From DASYGT01 sp035999365 (lineage in GTDB: Bacteria; Actinomycetota; Actinomycetes; Mycobacteriales; Jatrophihabitantaceae), in contig DASYGT010000009.1 of assembly GCA_035999365.1 (NCBI GenBank), forward strand, positions 59,623 through 123,622: a stretch of DNA of 64,000 nt. Reading direction: 5' to 3'. The translations under genes and the position numbers were made by a program. Position 1 is the first letter of the stretch; each line of letters starts with the position of its first letter. Of this stretch, positions 48,501-57,480 are shown one piece after another. Below the pieces are notes generated by a model. That model was not told the DNA's origin and did not search any database. It saw only the letters and a program-made list of their open reading frames with translations.

Positions 48501-50437
48501 GACTGGGGCCGGAACGGGTAGCCCAGCGTGATGCCCGTCAGGCAGACATTCGTCGCGGCACTGCCACCCTGAATCCGGATGCCGATCGGCGACGCGGCGG
48601 GGAAGCGAAGGTAGAGCCGGCCGAGGCGCGTGGCCAGCACGGCCGAACTGCCCTGCACCGGCGCAATCTCGCGACCGCCCGCGTCGATCAGCCAGATGTC
48701 GATGACGGACGGGTGTTGCTGGAAGTAGTCCAGCCGCACGTACCACTCGTTCGATCGCGGCTGGGAGGCGAACTGTTCGTGGCGTTCGGTCGAGCCGGTG
48801 ACCGCGTTGCTGCAGAACGAATTTTGCGTCGGTGGCACGATCCGCGTCGAGATGACAAACGTGGCCGTCGCGAGGTGCCCGTCCGCGCCGACCACCTTCG
48901 GTGTCGTAGTCGCACCGTCGAAGTGGACCTGCAGACCCATCAGCGTGGCCAGGTCGGAGATATGCCGGTTCGGCTCGATGCCGGGAATGACGGCGGGATC
49001 GACGAACGTGTCGAAGACGTTGACGTTCGGTCCGGCGGCGCGCAGGTCGTGCTCGAGGTTGCTCACGTAGCGGTGCGCCGGCGACTTCGACCAGTGCATG
49101 TCGTACGTGATCGCCGACCCCAGGGAGGCGCCGACGACCGCGGCCGCCACGGCGATGGCTAGGCGTCGACGGCGGCCCTGCTTCGGCAGCTGAACGCCCG
49201 CTACGGGCGGTGCGGGTTCACTCTGCGGTGCCGGTTGATCGGCGGCCGATGCGGAGAGGCGTTCGCGGATCTCTGCCGGCGTCGTGCGCCACCAGGCGAG
49301 GCAGAGTGCGACTGCAGCGGGCACCGCGGTATGTGCCGAGTACTCCAACCGGCGCGTGATCAAGCCGCCGAATTCGTGGTAACGGCCCACCGCGACGACC
49401 ACGATTCCGATCGCGGACACCGCCAGTGGAATCGCCCAGGCGGCTAGGGCTCGCCAACCCGTGCGACGGACACAGACGGCGACGAGGCCGAGGAAGAACA
49501 CGCCTGCAGCAATCTGCACCGCGACGGCCGGCGCCGTGAATGCGAAGTAGTTGCCGTTGTCGCTGTTCCAGGCGAAGGGTCCGCCGAGGACGGACGGACC
49601 GACGGAATTGGCCCATTCACCGCCGACGGCGCGCAGCGCGTTCGGCACGGACACGCCGAGGGTGCCGTTGTGGTACTTGCCGGAACCGAGAAGGTAGGCA
49701 GCGAATGCGAGCACGGGCCCGCCGATCAGCGCCCACTCCCGCCAGCTGCGGAGCAGCCCGCGCAGCCGTTCACGGAGGGGACCTTCATGCAGGAACGCGA
49801 GCGAGAGCAACGGCAGAACGAGCCCGATCACCGCCGCCTGCTCGGATACGAGGGTGGCGCCGAACAGGGCCGCCGCAGTGGCGATCGCCCAGCGCAGGCG
49901 CAGCGTCACGGTGTACCGCACGTGCCAGGTGAGGGTCAGCAGGACGAGAAGCTGCGAGCCGAGGAAGCCGATCGACGAGGTCAACCACAACACGCTCTGA
50001 ACGAGCAGCGGGCTGACTGCGTACAGGGCGAGCACGACGAGCACGCCCTTGCGGCGGCCGACGAGGACCGCGAGCAGCTTGGCGAGCAGCGCTGTCGCCA
50101 CCGCCTGACCGGCGAGCCGGAGCACGATGGTGAGCGGGTGGTTGAGCCCCCCGAGGCGGTTCAGGAACCACAGCACGACCGCACCGACGAGGCCGAGGTG
50201 ACCGCCCTGAGACGTCGTCAGGTAGGACAGGCTGAGCGGGCGATGGTTCGCCGAGGCGAGGTTGGAGAAGTCGGCCTGGTAGTACCAGCCTCGGCTCATC
50301 AGCGTGCCGAGCCAGACGGCCTGGGCGGCCATGATCGCGGCCAGTCCCGTGCTGAAGCCGTCCCATCCGTGGCGCCCGGTGCCGCGGGACGCGGACACGG
50401 TGCGATCGGGGACGACCGTGTCGGTGTCGGCGCTCAC
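48497..50437 (-). CDS. Large membrane protein of unknown function, glycosyltransferase-like
   Basis: The reading from GTG 50437 gives 646 residues; ATGs at 50560 and 50596 are in frame but the added codons have atypical third bases. About eleven helices span residues 30-430 with an early extracytoplasmic loop (GWYYQADFSNLASANHRPLS). A charged linker, a single helix (RRRRLAIAVAAAVVGASLGS) and an extracytoplasmic beta-rich domain (about 470-646) follow. Topology resembles GT-C transferases with a C-terminal sugar-binding domain, yet no diagnostic motif is clear. It overlaps the acyltransferase start by 4 nt, so the two are coupled. Confidence 0.65.
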   Translation of the reverse strand: MSADTDTVVPDRTVSASRGTGRHGWDGFSTGLAAIMAAQAVWLGTLMSRGWYYQADFSNLASANHRPLSLSYLTTSQGGHLGLVGAVVLWFLNRLGGLNHPLTIVLRLAGQAVATALLAKLLAVLVGRRKGVLVVLALYAVSPLLVQSVLWLTSSIGFLGSQLLVLLTLTWHVRYTVTLRLRWAIATAAALFGATLVSEQAAVIGLVLPLLSLAFLHEGPLRERLRGLLRSWREWALIGGPVLAFAAYLLGSGKYHNGTLGVSVPNALRAVGGEWANSVGPSVLGGPFAWNSDNGNYFAFTAPAVAVQIAAGVFFLGLVAVCVRRTGWRALAAWAIPLAVSAIGIVVVAVGRYHEFGGLITRRLEYSAHTAVPAAVALCLAWWRTTPAEIRERLSASAADQPAPQSEPAPPVAGVQLPKQGRRRRLAIAVAAAVVGASLGSAITYDMHWSKSPAHRYVSNLEHDLRAAGPNVNVFDTFVDPAVIPGIEPNRHISDLATLMGLQVHFDGATTTPKVVGADGHLATATFVISTRIVPPTQNSFCSNAVTGSTERHEQFASQPRSNEWYVRLDYFQQHPSVIDIWLIDAGGREIAPVQGSSAVLATRLGRLYLRFPAASPIGIRIQGGSAATNVCLTGITLGYPFRPQS

Positions 50438-50691
50438 GTGCGTGGTGTCCTGTCCCCGGGGGTCGAACGGCCGCCATTCAGCCGGATCGCTGACGACCTG
50501 CCACGGGCACGGTTCCCGGGGCGTCTGTCCACTGAACGCGGACCTTCCGGGCCGGGCCATGGACCAACGTCCCCAATATTGCGCCCCGGCGACCATTGGT
50601 AGCTGAGCCTCGCTGATCTAACCTAACCTTAACGGCAAGTAAACCTGGATCACACATGCCACAAGGCAGTTCACGATGGCGGGGAGTCATG

Positions 50692-51804
50692 ATGCGAAGG
50701 ATTTCCGGAGCGGTACTTATTGGGATCGGCGTGTTCGGCGTCGTCCTGGCCGTACTGCTTCCGACAGTTGTCGTGCACGGATCCAAGCGCATCCCGTTGA
50801 ACCTGAACATCACGCTGCACTCCACCGACCCGGCCGCGAAGATGCTGGACGCGACCACCGGGTCGGTCAGGACCGTCGCGCTGCGGGCAACCCGGTTCGT
50901 CCAGACGGACTCGAAGGCGTCCAACGGCACGGACACCACAGTCAACGAGACGGTCTGCGTGGTGATCGTGCAGGGCCCGACGCCGGACTGTTTCGCCGGC
51001 CAGCGGCCGCAGGACGCCAACCGTGACCCGCGCCTGGTGAGCACCACCACCGACCGGGTCACGACCAATCGGCGCAATGCCCAGTCGGTCGCACCGCAGG
51101 CCTCGTGGGGCCCGGAGCTGATCAACGGCCAGACGACGATGAACAATGTCGCGGTCAAGCACGTCGGCGTCGCGTACGCCTTCCCGATCGACACCAAGAA
51201 GACGACATACAAGTTCTTCCAGCCGGACCTCAACGCTGCCTATGACGCCACCTACGTCGGCTCGTCCAAGCTGAAGGGGCTGACGGTCTACGAGTTCGTC
51301 TGCAAGACCGGCGATCAGCCGTACACGATCAACGGCACGTTCGCGGGCACGTACAACGACACCCGGACCGTGTGGGTCGAGCCGAAGACGGGCGCGATCA
51401 TCAAGGGCAGCGAGCACCAGATCCAGACCCTGCAGGGCGGCACCGTCGCTCTGGACAGCACGCTGACCTTCGACGACGCCGCGCAGAACTACCAGGCGCA
51501 CTTCGCGAAGACCAAGATCGCCGCGCTGCAGCTCGCCCAGGTCTGGGGGCCGCTGATCTGCGCGATCCTCGGCATCGCTGCTCTGGTCGGTGGCGCGTTC
51601 CTGCTCAAGCAGCGCCGCGGTCCTGCCGAGTCCGACGACGACACCGACGAGCGTCCGGACGCCACCGTGCCGCCGGGTGCTGTGCCGCCGGGTACCGAGA
51701 CCCCGCCAGTGCCGGTGACTACCCAGGCAGGCGACAGACATAGATTGCCGTACCGGGAAGGATCGCCCCGCGAAGCGGGGACCACTGGCCCCACTCGTCG
51801 GTGA
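50692..51804 (+). CDS. DUF3068 (PorA-family-annotated) membrane-anchored protein
   Basis: The 370-residue protein has an N-terminal helix (ISGAVLIGIGVFGVVLAVLL), a long extracytoplasmic region (about 30-285) and a second helix (LAQVWGPLICAILGIAALVGG) followed by an acidic, proline-rich tail. The pattern AYDATYVGSSKLKGLTVYEF and VWVEPKTGAIIKGSEHQIQ is characteristic of DUF3068 proteins of actinobacteria, sometimes annotated as porin PorA family. Their function is unknown. ATG 50692 has GGGGAG at 5 nt; ATG 50689 is adjacent. The 3' 86 nt overlap the convergent methyltransferase gene. Confidence 0.8.
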   Translation: MRRISGAVLIGIGVFGVVLAVLLPTVVVHGSKRIPLNLNITLHSTDPAAKMLDATTGSVRTVALRATRFVQTDSKASNGTDTTVNETVCVVIVQGPTPDCFAGQRPQDANRDPRLVSTTTDRVTTNRRNAQSVAPQASWGPELINGQTTMNNVAVKHVGVAYAFPIDTKKTTYKFFQPDLNAAYDATYVGSSKLKGLTVYEFVCKTGDQPYTINGTFAGTYNDTRTVWVEPKTGAIIKGSEHQIQTLQGGTVALDSTLTFDDAAQNYQAHFAKTKIAALQLAQVWGPLICAILGIAALVGGAFLLKQRRGPAESDDDTDERPDATVPPGAVPPGTETPPVPVTTQAGDRHRLPYREGSPREAGTTGPTRR

Positions 51805-52546
51805 GTCCCGCGGGCCATTCCGGCTCGACGACATCGATCAGCTGGAATCCGGCCGCCGCGATTTCACGGACCCGGTCACCCAGCGTCCGGTGGTGCTCGA
51901 CATAGGTGGGCTGCTCGTCGTCGTCGTACTCGACGTACGGCGTGCGGTCCCAGTAGGGCATCGTCGCCGTGAGGCCGGCCGGGCCGGGATCGTCAGGGAA
52001 GCACCAGCGGGTGGGGTGCGTCGTGGCGAATACCCAGCGACCACCCGGCTTCAGGACGCGGGCCACCTCGAGCATCACCGTCGCCGAGTCGTGCACGAAC
52101 GCCACAGCACCGAAGGCGGTGAACGCGACGTCGAACACCCCGGAAGCGAACGGCAGATGCTCGGCGTCGGCCTGCACCAGCGGAACGTCGATGCCCGTGC
52201 GCTGGGCGCCATCGCGCGCGTGTCGCAGCATGCCCGCTGAGATGTCGAACGCGACGGGGTGAGCCCCTTGGCCCGCAAGCCATCGCGAGCACATCGCGGC
52301 ACCGCATCCGACCTCGAGAATCGTCTTGCCTGCCACGTCCGCGCCGAGCAGATGCGCATCGCCTTCGCGCAGGCGCTCGGGCGACCAGACGAAGTCCGCA
52401 TCGCCGAGGAAGCCGCCGTGCGCCAGGTGATAGTCGTCTGCATCGGTGTCCCACCAGTGCCGGTTGGCGCGTGCCGTGGCTGCGGAATCCGCGTCACGGC
52501 GGCCCGAGCCGACAGCACGGCCGATGCTGTGCGGCGATTCGGTCAC
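51719..52546 (-). CDS. Class I SAM-dependent methyltransferase (UbiE/Methyltransf_11 type)
   Basis: The 275-residue protein has the Methyltransf_11 core: ILEVGCGAAMCSRWLAGQGA (motif I), VAFDISAGMLRHAR (motif II), DVAFTAFGAVAFV and LKPGGRWVFATTHP (post-motif). N-terminal WWDTDADDYHLAHGGFLGDA is often seen in actinobacterial members of this group. The substrate is unknown. GTG 52546 gives TESPHSIGRAVG; the frame stays open upstream but overlaps the divergent hydrolase. It converges on the DUF3068 gene with an 86-nt overlap of coding ends. Confidence 0.82.
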   Translation of the reverse strand: MTESPHSIGRAVGSGRRDADSAATARANRHWWDTDADDYHLAHGGFLGDADFVWSPERLREGDAHLLGADVAGKTILEVGCGAAMCSRWLAGQGAHPVAFDISAGMLRHARDGAQRTGIDVPLVQADAEHLPFASGVFDVAFTAFGAVAFVHDSATVMLEVARVLKPGGRWVFATTHPTRWCFPDDPGPAGLTATMPYWDRTPYVEYDDDEQPTYVEHHRTLGDRVREIAAAGFQLIDVVEPEWPAGLTDEWGQWSPLRGAILPGTAIYVCRLPG

Positions 52547-52588
52547 AGGCCGATCCTGCCAGCCATCGGGCTGACGTAGGTTGCTCTC

Positions 52589-53578
52589 ATGCCCGCACCC
52601 AACCGTGTCACCTACGCCTGGCGCCTGATCGCGATGCTCGAGCGGTCCGGACCGGCGGCGACGGATCCGACCGTCCTGCGGGCCGAGAGCAATCGCCGGC
52701 GCCGGTTGTCCCGACTGCCGATCGCACAGTTCGTCACCGGCCGCTTCGACCGCCGCGCCGTGGCCGAGGACTCCTTCGCTGACCTCGCCGACGGGACCAC
52801 GCTCTCGCTGCGGATCTACCGGCCGCGGTCGCAGGGCGATCGGACGTTGCCCGTCGTCGTCAACTTTCACGGCGGCGGGTGGGTGTCCGGCGATCCGCGG
52901 CAGTCGGACTGGTGGTGCAGCTCGGTAGCCGCCGGCGCGGGCGTTGTCGTCGTCTCTGTCGACTACCGGCTCGCCCCGGAATACCCGTTCCCGACGGCGG
53001 TGGAGGACTCGTACGCGGCGACGTGCTGGGTCGTCGAGCGCGCGGACGCACTCGCAGTCGACGCGTCACGCGTGGCCGTCATGGGCGACAGTGCCGGCGG
53101 CAACCTCGCAGCCGTGGTGAGCCTCCTCGCACGCGACCGCGGCGGCCCGAAGATCGGTCTGCAGGTGCTGATCTATCCGGCGGTCGAAATGATCGACGAA
53201 TTCCCGTCGAAGGCCGAGAACGCCGAAGCGCCGGTGCTGCGCGCGGTCGACATGGACCGCCATCGCGATGTCTACCTCAACGGTGCCGATGGCAGCGATC
53301 CGCTTGCCTCGCCGTTGCGGGCCGAGCACGCCGGCCTGCCGCCCGCGCTGATCCAGACGGCCCAGTACGACCCGTTGCGGGATCAGGGTGCGGCCTATGC
53401 CGACGCCCTGCGATCGGCGGGCGTCGATGTGAGGCTGACGAACTACGCCGACGCAGTACACGGCTACGCCTCGATCCCGGGACTGGTACCGCAGGCGAGC
53501 CAGGCACTCGCCGACGCCGTCGAGGAGATCGGCCGCGCATTCGCCGCGGATCCGGCGTCGGACGCGGCCGAGCGCTAG
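52589..53578 (+). CDS. Alpha/beta hydrolase of the hormone-sensitive-lipase family
   Basis: The 329-residue esterase has the HSL oxyanion motif HGGGWVSGD (near residue 93), the nucleophile elbow GDSAGGN (Ser168), a catalytic Asp in QYDPLRDQG and His in DAVHGY. These proteins hydrolyse short- to medium-chain esters or lipids; the mycobacterial Lip esterases are examples. No signal peptide is seen, so it is cytoplasmic. It diverges from the methyltransferase with 42 nt between the starts. A 12-nt palindrome (AGCGCTAGCGCT, 53571-53582) covers its stop codon. Confidence 0.87.
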   Translation: MPAPNRVTYAWRLIAMLERSGPAATDPTVLRAESNRRRRLSRLPIAQFVTGRFDRRAVAEDSFADLADGTTLSLRIYRPRSQGDRTLPVVVNFHGGGWVSGDPRQSDWWCSSVAAGAGVVVVSVDYRLAPEYPFPTAVEDSYAATCWVVERADALAVDASRVAVMGDSAGGNLAAVVSLLARDRGGPKIGLQVLIYPAVEMIDEFPSKAENAEAPVLRAVDMDRHRDVYLNGADGSDPLASPLRAEHAGLPPALIQTAQYDPLRDQGAAYADALRSAGVDVRLTNYADAVHGYASIPGLVPQASQALADAVEEIGRAFAADPASDAAER

Positions 53579-53767
53579 CGCTAAGGCGGGCCATGCGCGG
53601 GAATTTCCCCGTGTTCCTTGGTCTGGAGTAGGCTCATGCCTGCTGGACGCGTCTGTGGCCTCGACATGGAGCAGGCCGCTCGCGGAATCGAACCAGACAT
53701 CATCGTTGATTTCGCGATTCGGGCATGTCCGCATCCGCACTACACATCGTCAGGACCCATCCACTCA
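53579..53767 (+). other. Leader region of rpsA
   Basis: The 189 nt between the esterase gene and rpsA have no convincing gene, though the rpsA frame stays open through them. No Shine-Dalgarno sequence precedes the rpsA ATG. A long leader would suit autoregulation by S1, which is known in other bacteria; nothing here proves it. Confidence 0.4.
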
Positions 53768-55219
53768 ATGACCGCGACCACCGAAGCCCCGACAACCCCG
53801 CAAGTGGCAATAAACGACATCGGCAGCGCCGAAGACTTCCTCGCCGCCATCGACTCCACGATCAAGTACTTCAACGATGGCGACATCGTCGAGGGCACCA
53901 TCGTCAAGGTCGACCGCGACGAGGTCCTGCTCGACATCGGTTACAAGACCGAGGGTGTCATCCCGTCCCGCGAACTCTCCATCAAGCACGACGTCGACCC
54001 GAACGAGGTCGTATCCGTCGGTGATGAGATCGAGGCGCTTGTCCTTCAGAAGGAGGACAAAGAGGGGCGGCTGATCCTGTCCAAGAAGCGCGCGCAGTAC
54101 GAGCGCGCCTGGGGCACGATCGAGCAGAAGAAGGAGAACGACGAGGTCGTCGAGGGTACGGTCATCGAGGTCGTCAAGGGTGGTCTCATCATCGACATCG
54201 GCCTGCGCGGCTTCCTGCCCGCGTCGCTCGTCGAGATGCGGCGCGTTCGTGACCTTCAGCCGTACGTCGGCAAGACGCTCGAAGCCAAGATCATCGAGCT
54301 GGACAAGAACCGCAACAATGTCGTGCTGTCGCGCCGTGCGTGGCTCGAGCAGACCCAGTCCGAGGTGCGCAGCGAGTTCCTGAACAAGCTGGCCAAGGGC
54401 CAGGTGCGCACGGGCGTTGTGTCGTCGATCGTCAACTTCGGTGCGTTCGTCGATCTCGGCGGCGTCGACGGTCTGGTGCACGTCTCCGAACTGTCGTGGA
54501 AGCACATCGACCACCCGAGCGAGGTTGTCGAGGTCGGCCAGGAGGTCACCGTCGAGGTTCTCGACATCGACCTCGACCGCGAGCGCGTGTCACTGTCGCT
54601 CAAGGCGACGCAGGAAGACCCGTGGCGTCAGTTCGCCCGCACGCACCAGATCGGGCAGGTTGTACCGGGCAAGGTCACCAAGCTCGTTCCGTTCGGTGCG
54701 TTCGTTCGTGTGCAGGACGGCATCGAAGGTCTCGTCCACATCTCTGAGCTGGCCGAGCGGCACGTCGAAATCCCCGAGCAGGTCGTACAGGTCGGCGATG
54801 ACCTGCTGGTCAAGGTCATCGACATCGATCTCGAACGGCGTCGTATCTCGCTGTCGCTGAAGCAGGCGAACGAAGGTGTTCTCGGCGACGAGAGCTTCGA
54901 CCCGGCGCAGTACGGAATGGAAGCCCAGTACGACGACAAGGGCAACTACATCTATCCCGAGGGCTTCGACCCGGACACCCAGGAGTGGTTGCCGGGTTAC
55001 GACGATCAGCGCGAGGCGTGGGAGAAGCGGTATGCAGCTGCGCGCGAGCGCTTCGAGGCGCACCGCAAGCAGCAGGAGGACGCGCAGAAGGCCGACGCCG
55101 ACGCGGCAACGGAGTCGGGCGATGCCAGCTCGTACACTTCCGAGGCACCGGAGTCGTCCGGCACGCTTGCATCCGACGAGGCGCTGGCCGCACTGCGAGA
55201 GAAGCTCGCGGGCCGCTGA
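53768..55219 (+). CDS. rpsA: 30S ribosomal protein S1
   Basis: S1 binds mRNA on the small subunit. The 483-residue protein has four S1 (OB-fold) repeats (roughly residues 35-105, 120-190, 205-280, 290-365), for example DIVEGTIVKVDRDEVLLDIG and GVVSSIVNFGAFVDLGGVDG, rather than the six in E. coli; four is the actinobacterial norm. An acidic, low-complexity tail follows. ATG 53768 gives TATTEAPTTPQVAINDIGSA, aligned with mycobacterial RpsA around NDIGS.EDFLAAID. A strong terminator follows, then coaE. Confidence 0.95.
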   Translation: MTATTEAPTTPQVAINDIGSAEDFLAAIDSTIKYFNDGDIVEGTIVKVDRDEVLLDIGYKTEGVIPSRELSIKHDVDPNEVVSVGDEIEALVLQKEDKEGRLILSKKRAQYERAWGTIEQKKENDEVVEGTVIEVVKGGLIIDIGLRGFLPASLVEMRRVRDLQPYVGKTLEAKIIELDKNRNNVVLSRRAWLEQTQSEVRSEFLNKLAKGQVRTGVVSSIVNFGAFVDLGGVDGLVHVSELSWKHIDHPSEVVEVGQEVTVEVLDIDLDRERVSLSLKATQEDPWRQFARTHQIGQVVPGKVTKLVPFGAFVRVQDGIEGLVHISELAERHVEIPEQVVQVGDDLLVKVIDIDLERRRISLSLKQANEGVLGDESFDPAQYGMEAQYDDKGNYIYPEGFDPDTQEWLPGYDDQREAWEKRYAAARERFEAHRKQQEDAQKADADAATESGDASSYTSEAPESSGTLASDEALAALREKLAGR

Positions 55220-55234
55220 TCGGTCAAGAACGTC

Positions 55235-55264
55235 GAAGGGCCCGGGATACGTCCCGGGCCCTTC
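55235..55264 (+). terminator. Intrinsic-type terminator after rpsA
   Basis: A perfect 13-bp stem, GAAGGGCCCGGGA pairing with TCCCGGGCCCTTC, closes on the tetraloop TACG 15 nt after the rpsA stop. No T-run follows, as is common for high-GC actinobacterial terminators. The hairpin is nearly symmetric but rpsA and coaE point the same way, so it separates their transcripts. Confidence 0.85.
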
Positions 55265-55292
55265 GCATTGAGCTTCCGATAGCGTCGAAGGT

Positions 55293-55895
55293 ATGCGCGT
55301 CGGGTTGACCGGGGGAGTCGGGTCGGGCAAGAGCACGGTCGCCGAACTGCTCGCCGCACGCGGTGCAGTGGTGTTCGATGCGGACGCGATCGCGCGTGAG
55401 GTCGTCGAGGCGGGTACGGAAGGTTTCGATGCCGTCATCGCGCGGTTCGGTACCGACATCGTGGGTGCGGACGGCGAGCTCGACCGGGGGGCGCTTGCGG
55501 CGATCGTCTTTGCCGACGAGCAGGCCCGAGCCGACCTCAACGCGATCGTGCACCCGCTGGTCGGTCGGCGTTTCGCCGAGGCGATGGCGGCAGCACAGCC
55601 CGACGCCATCGTCGTTTACGACGTCCCGTTGCTAGTCGAGGGAGAGCTGGCCGCCGGATTCGACGTCGTGGTGGTCGTCGAGGCCGATGCTGACACGCGG
55701 GTTGCGCGGCTCGGCGGCCGCGGCATGTCGGAGTCGGACGCGCGCGCCCGGATGGGTGCCCAGGCCAGCGATGAACAGCGCCGTGCGGTGGCGCACGAGG
55801 TGCTGACGAACGACGGCACGCCGGACGCGCTGCGGGCGCAGGTGGACGGGCTGTGGCAACGACTCGTCTCGCGACAGGAGTCGGCGACGCCGTAG
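55293..55895 (+). CDS. coaE: Dephospho-CoA kinase
   Basis: CoaE phosphorylates dephospho-CoA to coenzyme A, the last step of the pathway that includes CoaD at the window start. The 200-residue P-loop kinase has Walker A GLTGGVGSGKSTVAELLAAR (residues 4-23), the CoA-site DADAIAREVVEAG and VYDVPLLVEG. The C-terminal DUF942-like extension found in mycobacterial CoaE is absent. The rpsA-coaE order is conserved in actinobacteria. Confidence 0.94.
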   Translation: MRVGLTGGVGSGKSTVAELLAARGAVVFDADAIAREVVEAGTEGFDAVIARFGTDIVGADGELDRGALAAIVFADEQARADLNAIVHPLVGRRFAEAMAAAQPDAIVVYDVPLLVEGELAAGFDVVVVVEADADTRVARLGGRGMSESDARARMGAQASDEQRRAVAHEVLTNDGTPDALRAQVDGLWQRLVSRQESATP

Positions 55896-56006
55896 CCCTG
55901 GGGCGCCCGGGCGGTTTGGAGCGCTTCGCGCGCATCGGATAGAGTCATCGCTCGGTGCCCGACAGAGCGATGTTGGCACTTTCTATTGGTGGATCAGCAC
56001 AATTTT

Positions 56007-56079
56007 GCGGACGTAGCGCAGCTGGTAGCGCATCACCTTGCCAAGGTGAGGGTCGCGGGTTCGAATCCCGTCGTCCGCT
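56007..56079 (+). tRNA. tRNA-Gly (anticodon GCC)
   Basis: The 73-nt gene has acceptor stem GCGGACG/CGTCCGC, anticodon stem TCACC/GGTGA with loop TTGCCAA (anticodon GCC), T arm GCGGG-TTCGAAT-CCCGT and discriminator T. CCA is not encoded. It is the first of three tandem tRNA genes. Confidence 0.97.
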
Positions 56080-56147
56080 CGAGGCACCGCCCGCGGCGCC
56101 GCCGGTGACGGTGTTGTCCGGGTGGCCGGTGATCGGCCGGCACCGAC

Positions 56148-56219
56148 GGCGGCGTGGCCGAGTGGCTTAGGCAAGGGCCTGCAAAGCCCTGTACGCGGGT
56201 TCGATTCCCGCCGCCGCCT
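56148..56219 (+). tRNA. tRNA-Cys (anticodon GCA)
   Basis: The 72-nt gene has acceptor stem GGCGGCG/CGCCGCC, anticodon stem AGGGC/GCCCT with loop CTGCAAA (anticodon GCA) and T arm GCGGG-TTCGATT-CCCGC, with discriminator T. CCA is not encoded. It lies 68 nt after tRNA-Gly. Confidence 0.97.
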
Positions 56220-56254
56220 CGCAAGATCACAACCACCGCTCGCGGTGTACATAA

Positions 56255-56326
<72 letters not shown>

Positions 56327-57019
56327 CCCTTACAGGCTCCGGATTGATTGGGGTTCCATCCGGTCACACAAGCTGCGTGTCAGATACGTGGCACAACCGC
56401 AGGTGCCAGCATGACCAATTGGATCGCAGCGACCACGAGGTGAACGCGGGACGCGCGCGCAATCGCCGCAGACCTTCTCGAGACCGCCGAGCGGCTCGAC
56501 GCCATTGCCGGCCAGGTGACCACGGCGACTCGCAGCGGACCCGACGCTGCGGCGAGGGCTGTCGCGCGAGGGCCACAGCGTGGAGGCCCTCGATCGTGGC
56601 GAGCGGGCGTGGGCAACGCGCGGCGGCGTGCCCGGCAGCGACCGATGATGGCGAGTGGGGCCCGATTCGGGAGGGATGACTCGGACCCCACTCCGCATGC
56701 AAAGGTCCCACCGGGTCAGGTGTTCGGCAAGAGGAGTCCTTGGGCGACTTCTCAGACCGGCTGGCTGCCGGCGTGGCCGCACCCTCGCCTCGGTCACGAC
56801 GACAGCCAGGTCGGCTGCTTCCTAACCGAGGTCACGCGCGGACGAATCGGCAACGTGGCGAACCGAGCGTAAGACACCCGTGCGCGGTACGGCAAGACGG
56901 GCTCCGCCTCACCCCACGCGATTGCCAGGTGGCCTAGACGGCCGCAGCGATCCCCCTAACTGCACAGGCCCCTGACGCCTTCCAGTTTGATGTCGACTTC
57001 ACGCGGGTAGATCACGTTC
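56327..57019. other. Gene-poor stretch after the tRNA cluster
   Basis: No convincing intact gene is seen. One forward frame near 56460 reads IAADLLETAERLDAIAGQV, which looks like a fragment of a helical protein, but it has no matching start and soon turns into arginine- and proline-rich text. A long inverted repeat (GAGTGGGG at 56653-56660 with CCCCACTC at 56686-56693, loop of 25 nt) is present. The stretch is probably decayed DNA. Confidence 0.5.
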
Positions 57020-57256
57020 ATGGTGATGCGCAGGAGCTCTCGACGCTCGGGGGGTGGGTCGAGCGTTGTCGCGACGCTCCTTGTGATCTGGTTGATCATC
57101 GGGGCGATCGCTGCGGGGCAACGGCACTACTACAGCGGGACGCCGAAGACGTGCGCGAAGGCCGGGACGATTGCGGTGACGATCCTTGCCGGGCCGCTCA
57201 ACTATCTCGGCGTGAACCCAAAGATCAACTGCAAGACACCTCAGCCCAGCCGCTGA
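57020..57256 (+). CDS. Small conserved membrane protein
   Basis: The 78-residue product has a basic, serine/glycine-rich N terminus, one helix (SSVVATLLVIWLIIGAIAAG), then QRHYYSGTPKTCAKAGTIAV and a second hydrophobic part TILAGPLNYLGVNPKINC. I recall similar short actinobacterial proteins with (A/G)AGPLNY.G.NP near the end. Function is unknown. Start is ATG 57020 or ATG 57026. It is the first gene-like reading after the tRNA cluster. Confidence 0.65.
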   Translation: MVMRRSSRRSGGGSSVVATLLVIWLIIGAIAAGQRHYYSGTPKTCAKAGTIAVTILAGPLNYLGVNPKINCKTPQPSR

Positions 57257-57315
57257 GTGGGCGGTTCGTCGTCAACCGAAGGGCCGGCGCGAATGACGCG
57301 TGGATGGGCTGATCA

Positions 57316-57340
57316 GCGGCATGACCGGACGGTATCCCGT
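57316..57340 (+). repeat. Dispersed hairpin repeat, copy A
   Basis: The copy reads GCGGCATGACCGG-ACGGTATCCCGT. The central variant CCGGACGGT is shared with copy D. It is followed by a 13-nt linker and a degenerate unit beginning GCGGCAACTCCG, so it is the start of an eroded tandem. Confidence 0.65.
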
Positions 57341-57480
57341 AGTTGGCCGACGAGCGGCAACTCCGTGCGTTCGTTGTACTCGGAGGCCGCGAATGCTGGT
57401 CAGGGGACGCGTTTGATGCCAGCATCGGGACAACTGCCGCCTGGCAGCTGAGCACGCCCGTCCATCCCAGGAGCAACGCC

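Noticed and set aside
53571..53582. 12-nt palindrome AGCGCTAGCGCT over the esterase stop codon as an operator for rpsA
   Set aside because: It is 186 nt before the rpsA start, short, and composed of frequent GC-rich tetramers; chance is a sufficient explanation.
56033..56252. Minus-strand readings with text such as GGGGNRTRVQGFAG across the tRNA cluster
   Set aside because: They are translations of tRNA genes read backwards, a known source of false proteins.
56653..56693. Inverted repeat GAGTGGGG/CCCCACTC as an IS end or terminator
   Set aside because: The arms are only 8 bp with a 25-nt loop, and no transposase or flanking target duplication is seen. It is kept only as a description of the gene-poor stretch.
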